NCBI GenBank assembly: GCA_027596195.1
Contig: JADGJG010000787.1
Location: 1-12,533 of the forward strand
Origin: Podochytrium sp. JEL0797
Lineage: Eukaryota > Chytridiomycota > Chytridiomycetes > Chytridiales > Chytriomycetaceae
Direction: 5' to 3'
Length of the DNA stretch: 12,533 nucleotides
Below are positions 8,019 through 12,533 of the stretch, in pieces. The notes under the pieces were generated by a model that saw only the letters and a list, made by a program, of their open reading frames with translations, was not told the origin of the DNA and made no database searches. Positions within the stretch are counted from its first letter, which is position 1; each line of letters starts with the position of its first letter. A program made the translations under genes and the position numbers.

Positions 8019-8972
8019 ATGACCACGCACAGAGAAGGTATCCATCCCTCATCCCCAGACCAAACCCCCGAAATCGCATCTCCTCGACCCGATGCTCAAC
8101 GCTTCCTTTCAGGCATCTTTGTCGATGGGCTCTGGGTCGACAAGACCCCCATGCCAGAGTCCATCCCAAAGGTCGACGAGATCGGCCTCACCTCGGCCCC
8201 CATGGAGTCTATGGCTTTCCACTTTGCCCAGTACTGCAAGTACGTTGCGTCTCGAATGCGTATTATGAAGTAGTTGTGATGCTCGAGGGGTCGGTGGAAT
8301 GTGGAGGAGAACGTCGGATTTGGGCATATCGCGATCACGCGCTTTGCATGCGCTCAAAAATCTGTCATTCCGGATCCACGTCCTCATCGTCGCGTCTCGA
8401 AATCACCAAATACTGCAAACCTCGACGTCAAAAGAATAGAGCTTCAGAACTGCACTGTCCATGCGTATTCCCCATCGAAATTCACGCGCCGCAAATATTG
8501 AATTTCGCTTTTGTGCTATTGCAGGCCATTCGCCGAAGACTACATGCTGTGCAAGAACGGAACTCAGGACCCCGAAAAGTGTCTTAAGGAAGGGCGCAGA
8601 GTCACGAGATGTGGGCTTGATCTGTATGTCTCCCGATTGGTTTTATCTGTCACGCGACGCTTGATACAATTTGCTCACCTCTTGCTGCATTACAGTATCA
8701 ACAAACTGAAAGCCAACTGCGAAGACGAATGGAAAAAGCACTGGGAATGTTTGGATAAAAAGAACCACCACATGTGGCAATGTAGGGCCGAGGAGAAGCC
8801 ATTCAACGATTGCGTATTCAACAAGCTGGTTCGTTTTTCATCTTCCTTTTTTATGCGAAACTCAATCGCGACTCTTGTTTTCCCAAAATCACAGGGCCTC
8901 ACGAAGACTATACCAGAGACCCCCGAAGGACAAACCCCGATCCACTTGAAGCAGAACCCATACATGAAATAA
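8019..8972 (+). CDS. NDUFA8: Complex I subunit NDUFA8 (twin CHCH protein)
   Basis: Five exons read 8019-8037, 8113-8239, 8525-8623, 8696-8828 and 8895-8972, giving 151 residues. Introns are 75, 285, 72 and 66 nt, all GT-AG with matching phases. NDUFA8 is an accessory subunit of respiratory complex I in the mitochondrial intermembrane space, imported and oxidised through the Mia40 route. All four CX9C motifs are present: C48-C58, C68-C78, C90-C100 and C111-C121, forming two CHCH hairpins. The lead-in IPKVDEIGLTSAP (about 24-36) is typical of fungal members. The ATG at 8019 sits in an A-rich context. The first intron is 75 nt and stop-free in frame, so its retention would add 25 residues (176 in total). 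I favour splicing because of its GTATCC donor and TTTCAG acceptor. The gene is convergent with the membrane-protein gene to its right. Confidence 0.95.
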
Positions 8973-9023
8973 ACAAACTGCCGTTTTCAAAGTGTGTTGG
9001 AACTTGGTAATTGCGATTTTTCA

Positions 9024-9029
9024 AATAAA
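9024..9029 (+). terminator. Putative polyadenylation signal of NDUFA8
   Basis: AATAAA lies 52 bases after the NDUFA8 stop codon. A second AATAAA overlaps the stop codon itself (8968-8973) and is too close to be the main signal. About 140 bases separate this site from the end of the convergent gene. Confidence 0.5.
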
Positions 9030-9165
9030 TTGGAATTCTTGTCTCTGGTTTTTTCTCTTTTGAGTGAAGGGTAATGAAAGTTAGATGAAATCATGTCCCT
9101 GAATGCTTTCATGCAAAACACTCCCCCGTTGGATTAAGTATAAATCTATTCGAAAAATCGCGAAA

Positions 9166-11304
9166 TCAGAACCCTTTGTCGGCAGAATCGCCCGAATAAC
9201 CATTCTCATGCATGAATTCCTGCACCAACTGCTGTTTGTACATGGACTTTGACTTTCTCCCATGCCTGGCCACGCTTTTCCGCACCGTCTCCAACGGCTT
9301 CCCTTCCACAATCGGCTCCAACTTGGAATTTGACGACCTTCGCGACGAAACCAGCAGACTCTCGCGGCGTGGCAACACGTCTGAATACACCAGAGACTCT
9401 CCTGCTTCTGTCTCCGTTGGCTTCGAGAATGTAATTTCATCGTCGTCGTCAAGTGAAAGGTTGGGAATTTGAAGAGCAGAGTTGAGCGGGTGTGGTTTGA
9501 TAGAGGGAGACATGAAGCTGTCTTTTCGGGGTCGTACAGTGGGAGAGTCTGGCGCACATGTGGGTTTCGAGACGGGTGAGTCGGGTGCCTCACGAGTGAG
9601 ACTTTCGCGGCGAGGAGGCGCAACGATCTGCGTAATACCTGGTGAATCTGGTGCAGGAGCTTCCTGTTTTTCCAGCTGCTGCTGTTTTTGAGCAATATCG
9701 AGTTTGGTTCCTTCATGATTTTCGTCTGCCGAAATTGGCTTGGGTGCGGGAATCTCACTGAGCCTGGCCCCTCCAGGGATCTCTCCCATTGGAGCAGCAA
9801 CATCAACTGTTTTGGGCTTTGGCTTCCACTCGGCTTTCGGACCACCAACCTCCATTTTTTTAACCCCCGGAATTTCAATCTGCTTTGCAATTTCAAGCAC
9901 CGACGGTCTTCCGGGCCCGCAATTCGAAACGCGTTCACCCCGAATCCCCATTTTGAGACTGTCTGCACTTTCCAGAGGAGGCGCGTCTTCAAACAGCTTG
10001 AATTTGGGTTTGAGCTGCCTTCCAACACCGGATTCTTGCGACTGCGCGGCTTGTTGTTCGAATTTGAGTTGCAGTTCTTGCACGAGAGACAGTTTCCGGG
10101 TGTGTTTGGCTGTTGGGACGGGGGAGGAGGGTGCTTTGGTTTCGGTGGGAGGGGCCATTTGCTCTTGTTGGGCCAGTGGCGGGGTCGGAATTGTTGCTTC
10201 ACTCTTGGCGACTTCCAAAGTTTCAATCTGTTGAGTTGCAAGAGGAAGCGGCGGCACAGGCAGTACCGCCGGAGCCCGCACTTGATTCGCCGAAGACTTG
10301 AGCAACATTTCCACATCCAACGCCTGCTCAGCAGCCATCTCCAACGTCAGCGTGTCCATCGATTTGACTTCAAACAAGGGCGTTCCTTCAAACTGAATAG
10401 TTGCAGAATTGGCCATTTTCGTGACGGGTGCAAAGTCAAACTGTCTCGTGTGCGATTTCGACATGGCCATCATGGGGTTGGTTTCAAACTGTGTAGTCAA
10501 GGATTTTAACATGACTGGTGCGGCTGGTAAATCTGTGGGTTGGACGTTCATGGATCCGCCGACGATTTCAATCAGTTCTGGGACGTTTGCGGTTGACGCG
10601 TTCAATTGTGGTGGGTCGTTGATTCCCGCATGATGTTGTCCTTTAACCGACTCGCGCTGTTTAACCACGCTATGTCTTCGATACAACAGCAAGGCCACCG
10701 CGAGAACCACTCCACCAGCCGCACCAACCAACCCAACAACCCACTTTGGTCGCCAATACCCAGCCACGTACACATCCCCGTCATGCTGATCACTTCCGAC
10801 TACTATTTGACTTTGAGAGATCCCTGTGAAGGCGGGGGCGGATGCGAACAGAGAAGCTGATGGAGGCACAACTTGTCCAAACGACGATAATGGCCGACAA
10901 TCAGTTTGCAGCTTGCATTCCATTTGATCCCCGGAATTACTCGAAGTCATGTTGACTTGAAAAAGCGGTGATCCAGTGTACGGAGGAATCAGGAACACAA
11001 ACAGGGCCGAAAACAGGGTCGCTCCAGACGACGTGCAGGTCAACTCTTTAGTCGCGTTTGGAAGGAACTTGACGGGATCACACGCCGACGCGTTTCCCAG
11101 CAGTAATTGATAGGGCTCTTGCGATGTGATATAAGGCTGCGGAAACAGCAAATTGATAGTATAATTTGCACGCTGCGCTGCAACCGGTTCGTACACGGTG
11201 AGGTTCAAGAAACTGATGTGGTCGAGATCCGTGCTGTCGTTCGTGATGTTGGCAGAATAACAGCATCCTGAAGTGACTTGAGTGCGCGTGGTGGTTGATG
11301 TCAT
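9166..11304 (-). CDS. Single-pass membrane protein with glycosylated ectodomain and long phosphosite-rich tail (paralog A)
   Basis: One uninterrupted exon encodes 712 residues; I do not recognise the family. Residues 1-187 look extracellular: seven N-glycosylation sequons (N19, 22, 34, 47, 71, 83, 118) and cysteines C14, C15, C75, C90, C130 and C136. A membrane helix spans 188-208 and is followed by RRH. The cytoplasmic part (211-712) is Pro/Ser/Glu-rich, probably disordered, with three 16-residue repeats (271-318), APDSP three times (about 551-588), and basophilic kinase-type sites RRESL at 565 and 646, RKDS, RKLS and RRSS. The ectodomain aligns with the neighbouring protein at 11389-12346, so the two are tandem paralogs. 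There is an ATG at 11304 and an upstream in-frame stop, but no hydrophobic signal peptide precedes the ectodomain, so an unseen first exon or a signal-anchor topology is needed. It could be a cell-surface sensor or adhesion protein; that is inference. Confidence 0.85.
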   Translation of the reverse strand: MTSTTTRTQVTSGCCYSANITNDSTDLDHISFLNLTVYEPVAAQRANYTINLLFPQPYITSQEPYQLLLGNASACDPVKFLPNATKELTCTSSGATLFSALFVFLIPPYTGSPLFQVNMTSSNSGDQMECKLQTDCRPLSSFGQVVPPSASLFASAPAFTGISQSQIVVGSDQHDGDVYVAGYWRPKWVVGLVGAAGGVVLAVALLLYRRHSVVKQRESVKGQHHAGINDPPQLNASTANVPELIEIVGGSMNVQPTDLPAAPVMLKSLTTQFETNPMMAMSKSHTRQFDFAPVTKMANSATIQFEGTPLFEVKSMDTLTLEMAAEQALDVEMLLKSSANQVRAPAVLPVPPLPLATQQIETLEVAKSEATIPTPPLAQQEQMAPPTETKAPSSPVPTAKHTRKLSLVQELQLKFEQQAAQSQESGVGRQLKPKFKLFEDAPPLESADSLKMGIRGERVSNCGPGRPSVLEIAKQIEIPGVKKMEVGGPKAEWKPKPKTVDVAAPMGEIPGGARLSEIPAPKPISADENHEGTKLDIAQKQQQLEKQEAPAPDSPGITQIVAPPRRESLTREAPDSPVSKPTCAPDSPTVRPRKDSFMSPSIKPHPLNSALQIPNLSLDDDDEITFSKPTETEAGESLVYSDVLPRRESLLVSSRRSSNSKLEPIVEGKPLETVRKSVARHGRKSKSMYKQQLVQEFMHENGYSGDSADKGF
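10351..10494 (-). repeat. Three tandem 48 bp units encoding 16-residue repeats in paralog A
   Basis: Residues 271-318 of the tail read as three consecutive units: TQFETNPMMAMSKSHT, RQFDFAPVTKMANSAT and IQFEGTPLFEVKSMDT. Position 2 is always Q, 3 always F, 4 acidic, 7 always P and 16 always T. A half-unit with P, K-S and a final T precedes them (263-270). They lie about 60 residues inside the membrane and may be a repeated short binding motif. Confidence 0.8.
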
Positions 11305-11388
11305 AACGCGTTTTTCCAGCTTTTGTAAATCTTTACTTTTTCAGAGAAAACAATGAGAAAATATTCTGTTCATCCATTCTGCTCGCTT

Positions 11389-12346
11389 TTAATCCATTGT
11401 AGGCGTGTTGGACCTTCTCGGCGTCCCAGGACGAGACCCCGAACTCGACGGAGAATTGTTTTTCTGCTGAATGGCAGCAATCTGAATGAGCGTCAACGGT
11501 CGAGAAACCGACGGGTGGTTCTTTTGCTGCTGAAGGGCGAGTTGTTGCATCAGTGTGAGGTTCGGAGTTGCTTCCAAGCGGTTGAGGTTCCCTTCATCCG
11601 AAATTTTGGGGGAAATGGTGGGCGTGTTTTTTGCTGTGCCAAATGGATCTGATGTGGGTCGGTCTTCAGCTTGGAGAGACTCTCGTCTTGCTCGTGTTCG
11701 ATGCCTAGGTAGGACATCAGTATCGAATCACGCTCTGGCATGGGAACAAACCGTGCATAACAGTACAAAATGATACCCAATCCGAGTCCAATAGCCCCAA
11801 AAATCAAAGTCACGACCCAAGGAGGTTCCGGCCCCAATCCTGGCAAGACCAAATACCCGTTTGGAATCGCGTTGGTGGTTGCGTTGTTTTGAATCGCACC
11901 GACGGGCAGAATCACCGCCGGACACGTTTTCTTCAACACTCCCAGAATCAAGGATCGATCATTGTTCACAATCGACATTTGTACGTTGCTGCTTGGATAA
12001 GTGCCGTTTGTGTCCATGATAAAAACGGCGTAGAATCGTGGTGAATAGTCGGAAGTGCAGGCAATGGTTTGCGTTTGGTTCACCACGACAGCCGGTTTAC
12101 ACTTGACAGTTCCTTGTGGAGCACGATATGGCTGAGGTCCCATGACGTAAGATGCCGGAAAGCTGAAAATCAACTTGTAGCTTTCAACCTGTAGGGGAAA
12201 CGCGTCAATCAACCCAACGGCGCACAGCCACGTGCACAAACCGCCATTTGTGGAGCAGACTCGTAAGTCACGTTCAATAACATGCTCTGCGTGGACAACA
12301 AACTGTCCACTGCTGTGAAACATTGCGAACCGACCAAAGCCGCCAT
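11389..12346 (-). CDS. Single-pass membrane protein with glycosylated ectodomain (paralog B)
   Basis: Exons 12346-12242, 12188-11752 and 11704-11389 flank introns of 53 and 47 nt, both with GTTTGT donors. Phases fit, and the 47 nt intron has CTGAT near its CCTAG acceptor. The product is 285 residues. The ectodomain (1-157) has cysteines C9, C65, C79 and C124 matching those of paralog A and four sequons (N25, 72, 96, 137). A membrane helix lies at about 159-180. Splicing the 47 nt intron places HRTRARRES right after the helix, matching the juxtamembrane HSVVKQRES of paralog A, which strongly supports it. The tail (182-285) is S/P/Q-rich with a duplicated motif. ATG 12346 has a good context (GAAATGG), but the frame is open a further 19 codons or so to its left, and no signal peptide is visible. 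A first exon may lie beyond the contig end. The family is unrecognised. Confidence 0.8.
11440..11562 (-). repeat. Duplicated 20-residue motif in the tail of paralog B
   Basis: Residues 229-248 (NLTLMQQLALQQQKNHPSVS) and 250-269 (PLTLIQIAAIQQKNNSPSSS) share the pattern L-T-L-x-Q, an Ala/Gln-rich middle, QQKN and P-S. Both could form a short amphipathic helix followed by a Ser/Pro site. This looks like an internal tandem duplication with later divergence. Confidence 0.6.
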
Positions 12347-12427
12347 TTCGAGGGATTTGCAGAAAATCAAAAAAGAATCAAGCTCATATTGTCCTTCGTG
12401 CAAAAGAAATCAGAGCATTACGACGAT

Positions 12428-12533
12428 GGGGGGGGGGGGGGGGGGGGGGGGAAAAATGGGTTAGGGGAAAACCCCCCCCACCCCACCCCTTTTTACAAAC
12501 CCCGAAAAAAAAACCACGGCGAAATTGCCAAAC
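12428..12533. repeat. G-homopolymer and degraded contig end
   Basis: A run of 24 G (12428-12451) is followed by runs of A, C and T with little complexity up to the window end. A single GGGTTAGGGG occurs near 12458-12467 but is not repeated. Together with the C-run at the other end this looks like an assembly or read-end artefact, and the upstream part of paralog B is lost in it. Confidence 0.7.

Noticed and set aside
11550..11751. Unspliced continuation of paralog B ending at 11550
   Set aside because: Splicing the 47 nt intron gives a tail that matches paralog A just after the membrane helix, so the unspliced frame is a read-through of intron and wrong frame.
12452..12480. Telomere end, from one GGGTTAGGGG
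   Set aside because: A single occurrence next to homopolymers with no tandem repetition is not a telomere array.

Overview
The window looks like a short nuclear contig from a fungus, most likely an early-diverging zoosporic (chytrid-type) lineage. This rests on short GT-AG introns (about 47-105 nt, two longer at 207 and 285 nt), a CTAAC branch point, a Sec2 protein with the fungal-type C-terminal cysteine ribbon, and an FHA-GAF protein of a kind uncommon in yeasts and moulds. The lineage call is inference; the gene structures are read directly. Both ends run into long homopolymers (C at the start, G at the end) and look like degraded assembly ends.

Layout. At the left, on the minus strand, is the 5' part of an FHA-GAF signalling protein (three visible exons, 1718 to 133, cut off by the contig end). 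A roughly 430 bp divergent promoter region separates it from SEC2 on the plus strand (2150-4667, two exons), the exchange factor for the Sec4/Rab8 GTPase in polarized exocytosis. From 4668 to about 6170 no gene is convincing, but there are diverged repeats: an 80 bp pair, a 62 nt unit present about three times, and a (TG)n tract. Next come a possible small two-exon minus-strand gene (6548-6174) and a broken DEAD-box RNA helicase relic on the minus strand (about 7825-7041), with motifs Ib to VI spread over all three frames.

At 8019-8972 on the plus strand is an intact five-exon gene for the complex I subunit NDUFA8 (four CX9C motifs). The right quarter holds two tandem minus-strand genes (12346-11389 and 11304-9166) for single-pass membrane proteins that are paralogs of each other. 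Both have an N-glycosylated ectodomain with conserved cysteines, one membrane helix, a juxtamembrane RES motif and a disordered tail rich in putative phosphosites. I do not recognise this family, and it is the best candidate here for something undescribed.

The genes do not form a pathway; they are ordinary single eukaryotic genes. The most unusual whole-window property is that the strand alternates between C-rich and G-rich blocks even inside one reading frame. In SEC2, leucine codons go from mostly TTG, to almost only CTC, and back to only TTG between adjacent blocks.
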